The notes below the pieces were generated by a model that searched no databases, was not told the origin of the DNA, and saw only the letters and a list, made by a program, of their open reading frames with translations. The position numbers were made by a program, and so were the translations under genes. DNA of 64,000 nucleotides from Pseudomonas jessenii (GTDB lineage Bacteria > Pseudomonadota > Gammaproteobacteria > Pseudomonadales > Pseudomonadaceae). The stretch is taken from contig NZ_NIWT01000004.1 in NCBI RefSeq assembly GCF_002236115.1, forward strand, positions 1 through 64,000, given 5' to 3'. Below, piece after piece: positions 1 to 10,161 of this stretch; the first letter of the stretch is position 1; every line of letters starts with the position of its first letter.

Positions 1-109
1 TTGAGTCCCCTGAAGGGCCGTCGAAGACTACGACGTTGATAGGTTGGGTGTGTAAGCGCTGTGAGGCGTTGAGCTAACCAATACTAATTGCCCGTGAGGC
101 TTGACCATA
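1..109 (+). rRNA. rrl: 23S ribosomal RNA, 3' end (partial)
   Basis: The window opens inside a 23S rRNA gene. The last bases, with the stretch GCTAACCAATACTAATTG followed by CCCGTGAGGCTTGACCAT, are the conserved 3' end of gammaproteobacterial 23S rRNA. The exact mature 3' end is estimated to within a few bases. The open reading frame that starts inside it is spurious. Confidence 0.95.
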
Positions 110-280
110 TAACACCCAAGCAATTTGCCTGCTCTTGGCTAAAAAGCCGAAAGAAGCATCAGATTGCGGTGTGTGAAGACGAAAGAACCGAAAGTTCGAC
201 GCTTACAAAACACCGAAAGCTGTCACATACCCAATTTGCTGAAGCGAGGCCATCCGGTCACGACTCAGTACCCGAATTTC
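110..280 (+). other. 23S-5S internal transcribed spacer
   Basis: About 170 bases separate the 23S end from the 5S start. I see no tRNA fold here, only short stem-loops such as GGCTAAAAAGCC that may be RNase III processing structures. It is transcribed as part of the rrn precursor. Confidence 0.8.
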
Positions 281-396
281 TTGACGACCATAGAGCGTTG
301 GAACCACCTGATCCCATCCCGAACTCAGCAGTGAAACGATGCATCGCCGATGGTAGTGTGGGGTTTCCCCATGTGAGAGTAGGTCATCGTCAAGAT
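281..396 (+). rRNA. rrf: 5S ribosomal RNA
   Basis: The segment of about 116 bases has the hallmarks of Pseudomonas 5S rRNA: the loop containing CCCATCCCGAACTCAG, the GATGGTAGTGTGGGGTTTCC region, and complementary ends (TTGACGACC with GGTCATCGTCAAG) that form the terminal stem. It follows the 23S gene in the usual rrn order and is directly followed by an intrinsic terminator. Confidence 0.96.
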
Positions 397-405
397 TAAA
401 TTCCG

Positions 406-440
406 AAACCCCTATCTGCGTATGCAGGTAGGGGTTTTGT
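406..440 (+). terminator. rrn operon intrinsic terminator
   Basis: The arm AAACCCCTATCTGC pairs with GCAGGTAGGGGTTT, closing a short loop, and is followed by a T-rich run. Its position just after 5S rRNA makes it the rrn terminator. Confidence 0.9.
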
Positions 441-452
441 TTTTGGCGTCCC

Positions 453-552
453 TGTAGGCGCGAGCTTGCTCGCGAAAAAACCGAGAGCGCTGCGGGGCGT
501 CAGGTTTCCCGCGTCATCGTTAGCGTCCATCGCGAGCAGGCTCGCTCCTACA
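453..552. repeat. REP doublet (REPIN)
   Basis: A head TGTAGGCGCGAGCTTGCTCG and an inverted tail CGCGAGCAGGCTCGCTCCTA face each other about 60 bases apart. This is the inverted REP pair typical of fluorescent pseudomonads, lying between the rrn terminator and recC. Confidence 0.85.
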
Positions 553-616
553 ATGAAGCCAATCGCCTTCAATGCTAAAGTCGTCCCTCGAATTTGTATT
601 ATCCAAGGAAGCCTTT

Positions 617-3600
617 ATGCCGGACGCGACGTCCCTCAGTGCTGGTTTTATGGTGGTTCACGGCAACCGCCTGGACGAGTTGCGCAGCCTGGTGGTCAGC
701 TGGATGCGACGCTACCCGCTGGCTCCCCTGGAGAACGAAATCGCGTTGGTGCAAAGCAATGGTATTGCCCAATGGCTGAAGCTGGCACTGGCGGAAGATT
801 CTGAAGAAGACGACATGGGAGGCTGCGGCATCGCTGCCGCCATCGACGTGCAGTTGCCTGGCAGCTTCATGTGGCAGCTCTATCGCATGGTCCTTGGCCG
901 TGACGAAATTCCGGTCAAGTCCCTGCTCGATAAAGCCCCACTGACCTGGCGTCTGATGCGCCTGCTGCCGCAGTTGATCAATCAGCCGCACTTCGAGCCG
1001 CTGCAGCGTTTCCTGACCCATGACACCGATCTGCGCAAGCGCTATCAATTGGCTGAGCGTCTGGCGGATCTGTTCGACCAATACCAGGTGTACCGAGCCG
1101 ACTGGCTCGAAGACTGGGCGGAAGGTCGCCATCAAACAAGAAACGCCAGGGGTGAAGCCAAACCCCTGACCCCGGCCAATTGCTGGCAGGCAGAGCTATG
1201 GCGCGCACTCTTGCTGGATGTGGGAGAAGAAGGCATGGCGCAAAGCCGTGCCGGTGTCCATCAGCGATTTGTCGAGCGTATCAACCATCTCGAAGCAGCC
1301 CCCAAGGGGTTACCCTCGCGAGTGATCGTTTTCGGGATTTCTTCGCTGCCTGCACAAGCCCTGGAAGCACTGGCGGGACTGGCACGATTCAGTCAGGTTT
1401 TGCTGTGCGTGCATAACCCGTGTCGTCACCATTGGGCGGACATCGTCGCCGATAAAGACCTGTTGCGGCATCAATACAAGCGTCAGGCCCGCAAAAGCGG
1501 CATGCCGGTAGTGATCGATCCGCAAACCCTGCATCAGCATGCGCACCCGTTGCTGGCCGCATGGGGCAAGCAGGGGCGGGACTATATCAACCTGCTCGAC
1601 AGTTATGACGATCCCAACAGCTATCGTTCGGCATTCCGCGACGGGCGCATCGACCTGTTCAGTGACGGTCAGCCGCTGAATGTGCTCAACCAGTTGCAGG
1701 ATGACATCCTCGAGTTGCGCCCCCTCAACGAGACTCGGGAGCGTTGGCCGGCTATCGATCTGCAGCAGGACGAATCGATCCGTTTTCACATCGCCCATAG
1801 CGCCCAGCGAGAAGTCGAGATCCTCCACGATCAACTGCTCGCGCGCTTCAGCGCCGACCCGACATTGCGGCCCCGAGACGTCATCGTGATGGTCCCGGAC
1901 ATCGACAGCTACGCACCGCATATTCGTGCCGTGTTTGGACAGCTTGACCGCCAGGATCCTCGCTTCATTCCGTTTACCCTGGCTGACCAGGGCCAGCGTG
2001 GTCGCGATCCATTGCTGATTGCTGTCGAACACCTGCTCAAGCTGCCTGACAGCCGATTCCCTGTCAGTGAGATTCTCGATCTGCTGGACGTCCCGGCACT
2101 GCGTGCTCGCTTTGGTGTCGAGGAGCGTGACCTGCCGACGCTGCACCGCTGGATCGAAGGTGCCGGTATTCGCTGGGGCATGAATGCCGAGCAACGTGCC
2201 GGGCTCGGGCTACCCAACGAACTGGAGCAAAACAGCTGGCGCTTCGGATTGCGACGAATGTTGCTCGGTTATGCCGTTGGCAGCGCCGATGCTTATGAGG
2301 GTATCGAGCCCTACGACGAGATCGGTGGTCTGGACGCTGCGCTCATCGGTCCGCTGGTTGCGTTGCTGGACGCGCTGGAAGTGGCTCACCACGAACTCTC
2401 TCAGCCGGCATCGCCAGGGCAATGGGGCTTGCGCTTGCAGGCGTTGGTGCAGTTGTTCTTCCTTGCCGGTAACGAACACGATGACTACTTGCTGGCCCAG
2501 CTCGAAGAGCTGCGTGAGGCCTGGCTCGAGACCTGCGAATCCGTCGGGTTGCAGGATGAGTTGCCGCTGACCGTCGTCCGTGAAGCCTGGCTTGCAGGTC
2601 TGGATCAGGGCCGTTTGTCCCAACGTTTTCTGGCCGGTGCGGTCAACTTCTGCACCTTGATGCCCATGCGCGCTATCCCGTTCAAACTGGTGTGCCTGCT
2701 GGGCATGAATGACGGCGATTATCCGCGGGCGCAACCGCCGCTGGATTTCGATCTGATGGGCAGTGATTACCGTCCGGGTGACCGCTCCCGGCGCGAAGAT
2801 GACCGCTACCTGCTACTGGAAGCCTTGTTGTCGGCACGGGACCAGCTCTACATCAGTTGGGTGGGTCGCAGCATCCGCGATAACAGCGAGCGGCCTGCCT
2901 CGGTGCTGATCGGCCAGTTGCGTGACCACTTGGCCAGCGGTTGGCGAATGCTGCAAAGCGACGAGGATCTGCTGGAAGCCATGACCCGGGAACACCCATT
3001 GCAACCCTTCAGTGCTCGCTACTTTCACGACGGGGATGAGTCGTTCAGCTACGCCACCGAATGGCAGGTCCTTCATCAAGCGGCAGAGCAGCAGCCAAGC
3101 GCCGAAGTGCTCGGGCCCCACGTTCAGGACGAACCACTGAGTCTCGGTCAACTGCAGGATTTCCTGCGCAATCCGGTACGGCACTTTTTCAGCCAGCGAC
3201 TGAAGGTCTTCTTCGAGGCGGCAGAAGTGCCGTTGGCCGATGAAGAACCCTTTGTCCTGGATGCGTTGCAGCGTTACAGCCTCAGCGACCGTTTGCTCGA
3301 AGCGGCGCTGGCAGATCCTGGAAATACCGGGCAGGCACTGGAGGATCAGGCGAAGCGTTTGCAGAACAGCGGGCTGCTGCCGATGGCCGGATTCGGTGAG
3401 TGCCTGCAACGTGAGTTGATCGAGCCATTGCCTGACTTGCTGCAACGCCACCAACAGCTCCTGGCGTTGTGGCCAACACCGCTGAGCAGCGCGTTGCCCG
3501 TCAGTCTTGAGCTGCAAGGCCTGCACATCGAGGGCTGGCTCGGCGGCCTGCATCAGCGTGCTGATGGTGGTTTGTTGTCTGTCACAACGATCCCCAACAG

Positions 3601-4066
3601 CATCGGCTCGATCAAGTCGCGCAAATGGCATCGACTGACACGCCCTTGGGTCAATCATCTGATGGCTTGTGCCAGTGGCATGGCGTTGACCACCGCATTG
3701 GTGGCCAGTGACGACAGCCTGTTGCTCGGTCCGCTGGACCAGTCCACGGCACAGAAAATTCTCGGTGACCTGTTGATGGCCTGGCAGTCGGGGATGCGCC
3801 AGCCTCTGCCGATCGCTGTCAAGACCGCTTTCGCGTGGCTGGGGCAAACCGACCCGGTCAAAGCCGAAGCCGCTGCGCGCAAGGCCTATGAAGGTGATGG
3901 GCAGACGACGGACGGGGAGCGGCGTGAAAGCCCGGCACTGGCGCGCCAATTCGCCGATTACGATGCCTTGGTCGCCGATGAGACGTTCCCCCAGTGGTGT
4001 GACGCGCTCTATCGTCCGCTTCTTGAAGCGCCCTGGTGTTCCCTGTCCAGCGAGGAGTCGCGTTGA
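617..4066 (+). CDS. recC: Exodeoxyribonuclease V gamma chain (RecC)
   Basis: RecC is the subunit of RecBCD that holds the complex together, splits the duplex and recognises the Chi site during double-strand-break repair. The 1149-residue product is close to the usual length (E. coli about 1120). It has the family features: a helicase-like N-terminus (GNRLDELRSLVVSWM, VQSNGIAQWL), a central degenerate helicase region ending near CLLGMNDGDYPR, and a C-terminal inactive nuclease-like domain with LSLGQLQDFLRNPVRHFF. I chose the ATG at 617 because AAGGAA lies about 7 bases upstream and the protein then begins MPDATSLSAGF; an in-frame ATG at 572 is less likely. The stop overlaps the recB start (TGATG), so the two genes are translationally coupled. 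Confidence 0.95.
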   Translation: MPDATSLSAGFMVVHGNRLDELRSLVVSWMRRYPLAPLENEIALVQSNGIAQWLKLALAEDSEEDDMGGCGIAAAIDVQLPGSFMWQLYRMVLGRDEIPVKSLLDKAPLTWRLMRLLPQLINQPHFEPLQRFLTHDTDLRKRYQLAERLADLFDQYQVYRADWLEDWAEGRHQTRNARGEAKPLTPANCWQAELWRALLLDVGEEGMAQSRAGVHQRFVERINHLEAAPKGLPSRVIVFGISSLPAQALEALAGLARFSQVLLCVHNPCRHHWADIVADKDLLRHQYKRQARKSGMPVVIDPQTLHQHAHPLLAAWGKQGRDYINLLDSYDDPNSYRSAFRDGRIDLFSDGQPLNVLNQLQDDILELRPLNETRERWPAIDLQQDESIRFHIAHSAQREVEILHDQLLARFSADPTLRPRDVIVMVPDIDSYAPHIRAVFGQLDRQDPRFIPFTLADQGQRGRDPLLIAVEHLLKLPDSRFPVSEILDLLDVPALRARFGVEERDLPTLHRWIEGAGIRWGMNAEQRAGLGLPNELEQNSWRFGLRRMLLGYAVGSADAYEGIEPYDEIGGLDAALIGPLVALLDALEVAHHELSQPASPGQWGLRLQALVQLFFLAGNEHDDYLLAQLEELREAWLETCESVGLQDELPLTVVREAWLAGLDQGRLSQRFLAGAVNFCTLMPMRAIPFKLVCLLGMNDGDYPRAQPPLDFDLMGSDYRPGDRSRREDDRYLLLEALLSARDQLYISWVGRSIRDNSERPASVLIGQLRDHLASGWRMLQSDEDLLEAMTREHPLQPFSARYFHDGDESFSYATEWQVLHQAAEQQPSAEVLGPHVQDEPLSLGQLQDFLRNPVRHFFSQRLKVFFEAAEVPLADEEPFVLDALQRYSLSDRLLEAALADPGNTGQALEDQAKRLQNSGLLPMAGFGECLQRELIEPLPDLLQRHQQLLALWPTPLSSALPVSLELQGLHIEGWLGGLHQRADGGLLSVTTIPNSIGSIKSRKWHRLTRPWVNHLMACASGMALTTALVASDDSLLLGPLDQSTAQKILGDLLMAWQSGMRQPLPIAVKTAFAWLGQTDPVKAEAAARKAYEGDGQTTDGERRESPALARQFADYDALVADETFPQWCDALYRPLLEAPWCSLSSEESR

Positions 4067-7000
4067 TGAGCACGAAGACACCTTTGGCCCTGGCATTCCC
4101 GCTCCGTGGCAGCCAGTTGATCGAAGCCAGTGCCGGGACTGGCAAGACGTTCACCATTTCCGCGTTGTACCTGCGTCTGGTGCTTGGCAACGGCGGGGAG
4201 GACAGTGGTTTCGGGCGTGAGCTGTTGCCGCCGCAGATCCTCGTCGTGACGTTCACCGACGCCGCTACCAAAGAGCTGCGCGAACGCATTCGCACGCGGC
4301 TCGCCGAGGCTGCACGCTTTTTTCGCGATGAAACACCAGCCCCCGACAGCCTGATTGCCGAGTTGCGTGATCAGTACTTGCCCGAGCAATGGCCCGGATG
4401 CGCAAACCGCCTGGATATCGCCGCCCAGTGGATGGACGAGGCGGCGGTGTCGACCATCCACAGTTGGTGCCAGCGCATGTTGCGCGAGCACGCATTCGAC
4501 AGCGGCAGCCTGTTTACCCAGACCCTGGAAACCGACCACAGCGACTTGCTGGGGGAAGTCCTGCGCGATTACTGGCGGCTGTTCTGCTACCCCATGCAAG
4601 GTGACGCCTTGAATTGGGTGCGCAGCAATTGGGGCGGACCGGCGGCGCTGCTGCCGCGGATTCGTGCACTGTTCGCCAGCGAGCGGGATACCCTTGAAGG
4701 GAAAGAACCCGCCGAAGTGATTTCGCAATGCTTGCAAGAGCGAAGGGCGGCCCTGATCGAACTCAAGAAGCCCTGGCTGCAGTGGGCGGACGAGTTGCTT
4801 GCGATCTGTCACCAGGGCGTTGCCGGCAAGGCTGTCGACGGTCGCAAGATGCAGGCACGCTATTTCGAGCCCTGGTTTGAAAAGATCAAAGCCTGGGCCG
4901 AAGACGAATCCCTCGAGCAACTGGATATCGGCACCGGTTTCACGCGCCTGACCCCGGATGGCATGGCCGAAGCCTGGAAGGGCGAAGCGCCTCGACATCC
5001 GGGGCTCGATGCGATGGCCGGGCTCAAGGCCAGTCTCGATGGGCTGCCAACACCCGATGCCGCCGTACTGCAACATGCGGCTCGCTGGGTCGGGGCGCGA
5101 TTCGAGGAGGAGAAGCGCCGCCGCGCGGAAATGGGTTTCGACGACATGTTGCTGCGTCTTGATGCGGCCTTGCAGTCCGATGGCGGCGAGCGACTGGCAA
5201 CCCTGATTCGCGAGCAGTTTCCGGTGGCACTGATCGATGAATTCCAGGACACCGACCCGGTGCAATACCGGATCTTCGAGAGCATCTACCGCATTGAAGA
5301 TAACAGCCCCGAGTGCGGTCTGTTCCTGATCGGCGACCCGAAACAGGCGATCTACGCTTTTCGCGGCGCCGACATCCATACCTACCTGCGCGCCCGCCAG
5401 GCCACCACTGGCCGCCTGCACACCCTGGGCACCAACTTCCGCTCAAGCCATGGCATGGTCAACGCGGTGAACCATGTGTTCGCGCGCGCCGAAGCCCGTG
5501 AGTCAGGACGCGGCGCGTTCCTGTTTCGGGAGAAGAATGGCGACAACCCGGTTCCGTTCACGCCGGTTGCCTCCCAGGGCCGCAAAGAAGTCTTGCGCAT
5601 CAATGACCAGGCAATCCCTGCCTTGAACATCTGGCACTTGTCGGCCGAACAACCGTTGTCCGGTGCGGTGTACCGGCAACATCTGGCGGCTGCCTGCGCC
5701 AGTGAAATCACGGCATTGCTCAATGGCGGGCAGCAGGGGCAAGCGGGATTCACCCAGGACGGCAAAGCCTTCAGGGGCCTGCTACCGGCGGACATCGCCA
5801 TCCTGGTGCGCGATGGCAAGGAGGCGCAGGCGGTACGTGCGCAATTGGCCGCCCGTGGTGTGCGCAGTGTTTACCTGTCGGACAAGGACTCGGTGTTCGC
5901 CGCCCAGGAGGCGCATGACGTGCTGACCTGGCTCAAGGCCTGCGCCGAGCCGGATGTCGAGCGACCGCTGCGGGCTGCGTTGGCCAGCATCACGTTGAAC
6001 CTGTCCTTGACGGAACTGGAGCGTCTGAATCAGGACGAGTTGGCCTGGGAGTCCCGGGTCATGCAGTTCCGTGGCTATCGCGAAGTCTGGCGCAAGCAGG
6101 GCGTACTGCCGATGCTGCGACGCTTGCTGCACGACTTCCGTTTGCCCCAGGCTTTGATCGCCCGCAGTGACGGCGAACGCGTTTTGACCAACCTTCTGCA
6201 CCTTTTCGAACTGCTGCAACAAGCCGCCGCTGAACTCGATGGCGAGCAAGCCTTGATCCGGCATTTGTCCGAGCATCTGGCGCTGTCCGGGCAGGCTGGC
6301 GAAGAGCAGATCCTGCGTCTGGAAAGTGATGAGCAATTGGTCAAGGTCGTGACCATCCACAAGTCCAAAGGCCTTGAATACCCCTTGGTGTTCCTGCCGT
6401 TCATTTGCTCGGCGAAACCAGTGGATGGCAGTCGCCTGCCGCTGCACTACCACGATGAATCCGGCAACGCCCAAGTCACCTTAAAGCCGACGGCAGAATT
6501 GATTGCCCTGGCTGACGATGAGCGTCTGGCCGAGGATCTGCGCTTGCTCTATGTCGCCATGACCCGGGCGCAGCACGCCTGCTGGCTGGGGGTGGCCGAC
6601 CTCAAGCGCGGCAACAACAATGGCTCGGTGCTGCATCTGTCGGCATTGGGTTATCTGTTGGGCGGCGGTGCGCCATTGGCCGAGTCCCCGGCGTTGCAGC
6701 GTTGGCTGCAGGATCTGCAACAGGACTGCCCGGCGCTGGCGTATGCCGAGATGCCTGAAGCAACAGCAGAGCATTATCAGCCTCCACAAAACGATGCGGC
6801 GCTGCTGGTTCCGCGGGTTCCGAAACGCAAGGCCAGTGAAAACTGGTGGATCGCTTCCTACAGCGCGCTGCGCATTGGCGACACCCTGAGTGTCGGCACG
6901 GACGAGGCGCCGGAGAGCCCGCAGGCGCAAAAACTGTTCGATGACGAACGCCTCGATCCGCAGGCCCCCAGGGAGGTGGTTGCCGGTGGTGGCGATATCC

Positions 7001-7755
7001 ATCGCTTCCCGCGCGGCCCGAATCCCGGCACCTTCCTCCATGGCTTGCTCGAATGGGCGGGGGGCGAGGGTTTTGATGCGGCACCACACGAGGTGATCGA
7101 CGCCATTGCCCGTCGCTGCAACCGTCGAGGCTGGGAGGGCTGGATCAGCACCTTGAGTGACTGGCTACAGCATCTGCTCAAGTCGCCGTTGCAACTGGGC
7201 GCCGGCCAAGCGCCAGTGGTATTCGGCCAGTTGACGCAGTATCAGGTCGAGATGGAGTTCTGGTTCGCCAGCCATAAGGTCGATGTGCTCAAGCTCGATG
7301 CGCTGGTGTGCCAATACACCCATAGCGGCGTGGCCCGGGTGGCTGCGGAACCGGTGTTGCTCAACGGTATGTTCAAGGGCTTCATCGACCTGACGTTCGA
7401 ACATGACGGCCGTTATTACGTTGCCGACTACAAATCCAACTGGCTCGGCGTCGATGATGCGGCCTATACCGCGCAGGCCATGGAACAATCGATTCTCGAC
7501 AACCGTTATGACCTGCAATACGTGTTGTACCTGTTGGCCCTGCACCGCCAGCTCAAGGCGCGGCTCGCCGATTACGACTACGACCGGCATGTCGGCGGTG
7601 CGTTGTACCTGTTTTTGCGCGGTACGCGTGCGGCCAGCCAGGGTGTGTTTTTCGCCCGTCCGCCAAGAGAGCTGATCGAGCGTCTGGACAGGTTGTTCCA
7701 GGGCAAGCCAGAGCCCAAGGCCGAACCCGCTTGGGAACAGGGAGTACTGTTATGA
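4066..7755 (+). CDS. recB: Exodeoxyribonuclease V beta chain (RecB)
   Basis: RecB is the 3'-5' SF1 helicase and sole nuclease of RecBCD. The 1229-residue product has the Walker A motif ASAGTGKT at residues 21-28, helicase motifs LIDEFQDTDPVQY and GDPKQAIYAFRGAD, the SF1 motif VTIHKSKGLEYPLVFLP, and LLYVAMTRAQ. The C-terminal nuclease domain keeps GFIDLTFEHDGRYYVADYKS around residues 1105-1123, which contains the Asp/Asp/Lys metal-binding catalytic residues. The start at 4066 overlaps the recC stop and has GAGGAG upstream; it gives MSTKTPLALAFPL. The stop overlaps the recD start (ATGA), so recC, recB and recD form one coupled operon. Confidence 0.96.
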   Translation: MSTKTPLALAFPLRGSQLIEASAGTGKTFTISALYLRLVLGNGGEDSGFGRELLPPQILVVTFTDAATKELRERIRTRLAEAARFFRDETPAPDSLIAELRDQYLPEQWPGCANRLDIAAQWMDEAAVSTIHSWCQRMLREHAFDSGSLFTQTLETDHSDLLGEVLRDYWRLFCYPMQGDALNWVRSNWGGPAALLPRIRALFASERDTLEGKEPAEVISQCLQERRAALIELKKPWLQWADELLAICHQGVAGKAVDGRKMQARYFEPWFEKIKAWAEDESLEQLDIGTGFTRLTPDGMAEAWKGEAPRHPGLDAMAGLKASLDGLPTPDAAVLQHAARWVGARFEEEKRRRAEMGFDDMLLRLDAALQSDGGERLATLIREQFPVALIDEFQDTDPVQYRIFESIYRIEDNSPECGLFLIGDPKQAIYAFRGADIHTYLRARQATTGRLHTLGTNFRSSHGMVNAVNHVFARAEARESGRGAFLFREKNGDNPVPFTPVASQGRKEVLRINDQAIPALNIWHLSAEQPLSGAVYRQHLAAACASEITALLNGGQQGQAGFTQDGKAFRGLLPADIAILVRDGKEAQAVRAQLAARGVRSVYLSDKDSVFAAQEAHDVLTWLKACAEPDVERPLRAALASITLNLSLTELERLNQDELAWESRVMQFRGYREVWRKQGVLPMLRRLLHDFRLPQALIARSDGERVLTNLLHLFELLQQAAAELDGEQALIRHLSEHLALSGQAGEEQILRLESDEQLVKVVTIHKSKGLEYPLVFLPFICSAKPVDGSRLPLHYHDESGNAQVTLKPTAELIALADDERLAEDLRLLYVAMTRAQHACWLGVADLKRGNNNGSVLHLSALGYLLGGGAPLAESPALQRWLQDLQQDCPALAYAEMPEATAEHYQPPQNDAALLVPRVPKRKASENWWIASYSALRIGDTLSVGTDEAPESPQAQKLFDDERLDPQAPREVVAGGGDIHRFPRGPNPGTFLHGLLEWAGGEGFDAAPHEVIDAIARRCNRRGWEGWISTLSDWLQHLLKSPLQLGAGQAPVVFGQLTQYQVEMEFWFASHKVDVLKLDALVCQYTHSGVARVAAEPVLLNGMFKGFIDLTFEHDGRYYVADYKSNWLGVDDAAYTAQAMEQSILDNRYDLQYVLYLLALHRQLKARLADYDYDRHVGGALYLFLRGTRAASQGVFFARPPRELIERLDRLFQGKPEPKAEPAWEQGVLL

Positions 7756-9845
7756 GTCGCACATTCGCCGATTTGTTGCCCACATCGCTGGCAGCCGAAA
7801 GCCTGGTCGATCTGGCGCCGCTGAGTCGTGCCGACGACTTGCTGTTGTTGCTCACGCGTTGGGTCGAGCGTGGCTGGTTGCGCGCGCTGGACAAAGCCTT
7901 TGTGGCGTTTCTACATGAACTGGCGCCGGAGGATGACCCGTTGGTGTTGCTGGCAGCCGCGCTGACCAGCCACCAGTTGGGTCACGGGCATGTCTGCCTC
8001 GACCTGTTCGAGACACTGAAAGAACCGGACTTCGCCCTGTCGCTGCCACCCGAAGGTGACGTGCAAGGCGGCGCGATGTTGTTGCCCTCGCAATTGCTGG
8101 GATCGCTGGACGGTGCTCATTGGTGCAAGGTGCTGGCCGCCAGCAATCTGGTCGCACTGGCTGCTGACAGTCGTGACAACGTGCGTGACCGGCCTTTGGT
8201 GTTATCGGGCAAACGCTTGTACCTGCGCCGCTATTGGGCCTACGAGCGGCGAATCGACCTTTCGTTGCGCGAGCGTCTGACGGAACACGAATCCACGCCG
8301 AATGACTTGCTCCAGCGTCTCACCGGGTTGTTTGGTCCTGCCCGACCTGGTGACGTGATCGACTGGCAGAAGCTGGCCTGCGCCCTGGCGACCCGCAGCG
8401 CCTTCAGCATCGTCACTGGGGGCCCGGGAACCGGCAAGACCACCACCGTCGTGCGCTTGCTGGCGTTGCTCCAGGCGCCAGCGGTCGAGGTCGGCATGCC
8501 CCTGCGCATTCGTCTCGCCGCACCGACCGGCAAGGCCGCGGCGCGTCTGACTGAATCCATCAGCCAGCAAGTACGGACCTTGAAGGTTACGGAGGACGTT
8601 CGGGAAAAGATTCCGTCCGACGTCACCACCGTTCACCGCCTGCTCGGCAGCCGGCCCGGGACTCGTCATTTCCGGCACCACGCGGGTAATCGCCTGCCGC
8701 TGGATGTGTTGGTGGTGGACGAGGCCTCGATGATCGACCTGGAAATGATGGCCAACCTGCTCGACGCCTTGCCCGCCCATGCGCGCCTGGTGCTGTTGGG
8801 GGACAAGGATCAACTGGCTTCGGTAGAAGCCGGTGCGGTACTGGGGGATCTGTGTCGCGACGCCGAGGCTGGCTGGTACAGCCCGCAGACGCGCCAGTGG
8901 CTGGAAGCCGTCAGCGGCGAGAGTTTGCAGGCCAGTGGATTGCAGGAGGACACGCAGGGCGCTCATCCATTGGCCCAACAGGTTGTGATGTTGCGCCATT
9001 CCCGGCGATTCGGTGAGGGCAGTGGTATTGGCCAACTGGCTCGTTGGGTCAACCAGCAGCAACCCGAAGAAGCACGCAGGTTGTTGTCTGCGCGAAGCCA
9101 TGACGATGTGTACTCCTTGTCTCTCAAGGGAGAGCAGGACCGCGCTCTGGAGCGCCTGCTTCTCGACGGTCATGGTGAGGAACCGCAGGGTTATCGGCAC
9201 TACCTGAGCCTGCTGCGCAATCAGCGCCCGGCGCTCGATTGTCCGTTGGAAGACTCACGCTGGACCGACTGGGCCCGGGAGGTGTTGCAAGCCTTCGACG
9301 CGTTCCAGTTGTTATGTGCCGTGCGCAAGGGGCCGTGGGGTGTGGAGGGCTTGAACCAGCGAGTGACGGACGCCTTGCTAAGGGCACGCCTGATCGACAG
9401 TGACCAGCAGTGGTACGAAGGCCGTCCGGTTCTGATGACCCGCAATGACTACGGCCTGGGTTTGATGAACGGCGATATCGGCATCGCCCTCAAGCTTCCG
9501 GAGCGTGAGGGCCCCGAGGCCGGCAAGCAGGTTCTGCGTGTCGCCTTTCCGCGCAATGACGGCCAGGGTGGCGTGCGCTTTGTCCTGCCGAGCCGGCTCA
9601 ATGATGTCGAAACCGTGTACGCCATGACTGTGCATAAATCCCAGGGCTCGGAATTTGCCCACACCGCGTTGATTTTGCCAGACGCCTTGAACCCCGTGCT
9701 GACCAAGGAACTGATCTACACCGGGATCACCCGGGCCAAGAACTGGTTCACCTTGATCGAGCCCCGCACAGGGGTGTTCGAAGAGGCGGTGAGGCGCAAG
9801 GTCAAGCGCTTGAGCGGGTTGATGCTGGGGCTCGGCGCCGACTAG
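7752..9845 (+). CDS. recD: Exodeoxyribonuclease V alpha chain (RecD)
   Basis: RecD is the 5'-3' SF1B helicase of RecBCD. The 697-residue product is longer than E. coli RecD (about 610). Its Walker A motif GGPGTGKTTT sits at residues 223-232, followed by LVVDEASMIDLEMM (Walker B), LLGDKDQLASVEAG, and near the C-terminus YAMTVHKSQGSEF and YTGITRAKNWF. The start at 7752 has GGAG about 8 bases upstream and overlaps the recB stop. The TAG stop shares its bases with the edge of a duplicated LysR fragment that reads the other way, so recD probably used to converge directly with the LysR gene. Confidence 0.95.
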   Translation: MSRTFADLLPTSLAAESLVDLAPLSRADDLLLLLTRWVERGWLRALDKAFVAFLHELAPEDDPLVLLAAALTSHQLGHGHVCLDLFETLKEPDFALSLPPEGDVQGGAMLLPSQLLGSLDGAHWCKVLAASNLVALAADSRDNVRDRPLVLSGKRLYLRRYWAYERRIDLSLRERLTEHESTPNDLLQRLTGLFGPARPGDVIDWQKLACALATRSAFSIVTGGPGTGKTTTVVRLLALLQAPAVEVGMPLRIRLAAPTGKAAARLTESISQQVRTLKVTEDVREKIPSDVTTVHRLLGSRPGTRHFRHHAGNRLPLDVLVVDEASMIDLEMMANLLDALPAHARLVLLGDKDQLASVEAGAVLGDLCRDAEAGWYSPQTRQWLEAVSGESLQASGLQEDTQGAHPLAQQVVMLRHSRRFGEGSGIGQLARWVNQQQPEEARRLLSARSHDDVYSLSLKGEQDRALERLLLDGHGEEPQGYRHYLSLLRNQRPALDCPLEDSRWTDWAREVLQAFDAFQLLCAVRKGPWGVEGLNQRVTDALLRARLIDSDQQWYEGRPVLMTRNDYGLGLMNGDIGIALKLPEREGPEAGKQVLRVAFPRNDGQGGVRFVLPSRLNDVETVYAMTVHKSQGSEFAHTALILPDALNPVLTKELIYTGITRAKNWFTLIEPRTGVFEEAVRRKVKRLSGLMLGLGAD

Positions 9846-9978
9846 TCGGCGAACAGCATCTCCCGGCTTTCACCCATCAGCAGTCCCTGATTGCGCTCGG
9901 TCACCTCGCGGATGTAATCCCACAACAGGGTGATCCGCTTGAGCTTCCTCAAATCCTCCCGGCAGTACATCCAGAACT
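9842..9978 (-). pseudogene. Duplicated 3' fragment of a LysR-type regulator gene
   Basis: These 137 bases match 10889-11025, the last 44 codons and stop of the intact LysR gene, at a constant offset of 1047 with three mismatches by eye (G/A at 9845/10892, C/T and G/A further in). The encoded piece begins WMYCRED and ends REMLFAD. It has no start and no DNA-binding part, so it is a remnant. It directly abuts the recD stop and, with the intact copy, flanks a DNA insert of about 910 bases. Confidence 0.9.
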
Positions 9979-10161
9979 TCAAGGAACTCAGGTCAACCCA
10001 ATGAATACAGGGGCTATTCCATCCACAAGTTCGCGCCCGAAGGACTAAACCAGAGAGCTTCCAGACACCGTATCAGGTGTCGAGCTAACTATTCGAAAGA
10101 GTGGCATAGTGCTACTATTTGCGATCTCTTTGGAACTTTTACAATTAAAAGGATTTGTCGA

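Noticed and set aside
110-280. tRNA gene in the 23S-5S spacer
   Set aside because: No T-arm or acceptor stem with the needed geometry could be drawn.
88-804. Open reading frames across the 23S end, spacer, 5S rRNA and REPIN
   Set aside because: They cover RNA genes and a repeat, and have no ribosome binding site or protein-like sequence.
2813-4096. Long antisense frames over recC, recB, mmsA, sulP, kinase and other genes
   Set aside because: All lie opposite or out of frame with clearly conserved genes, and none has family motifs.
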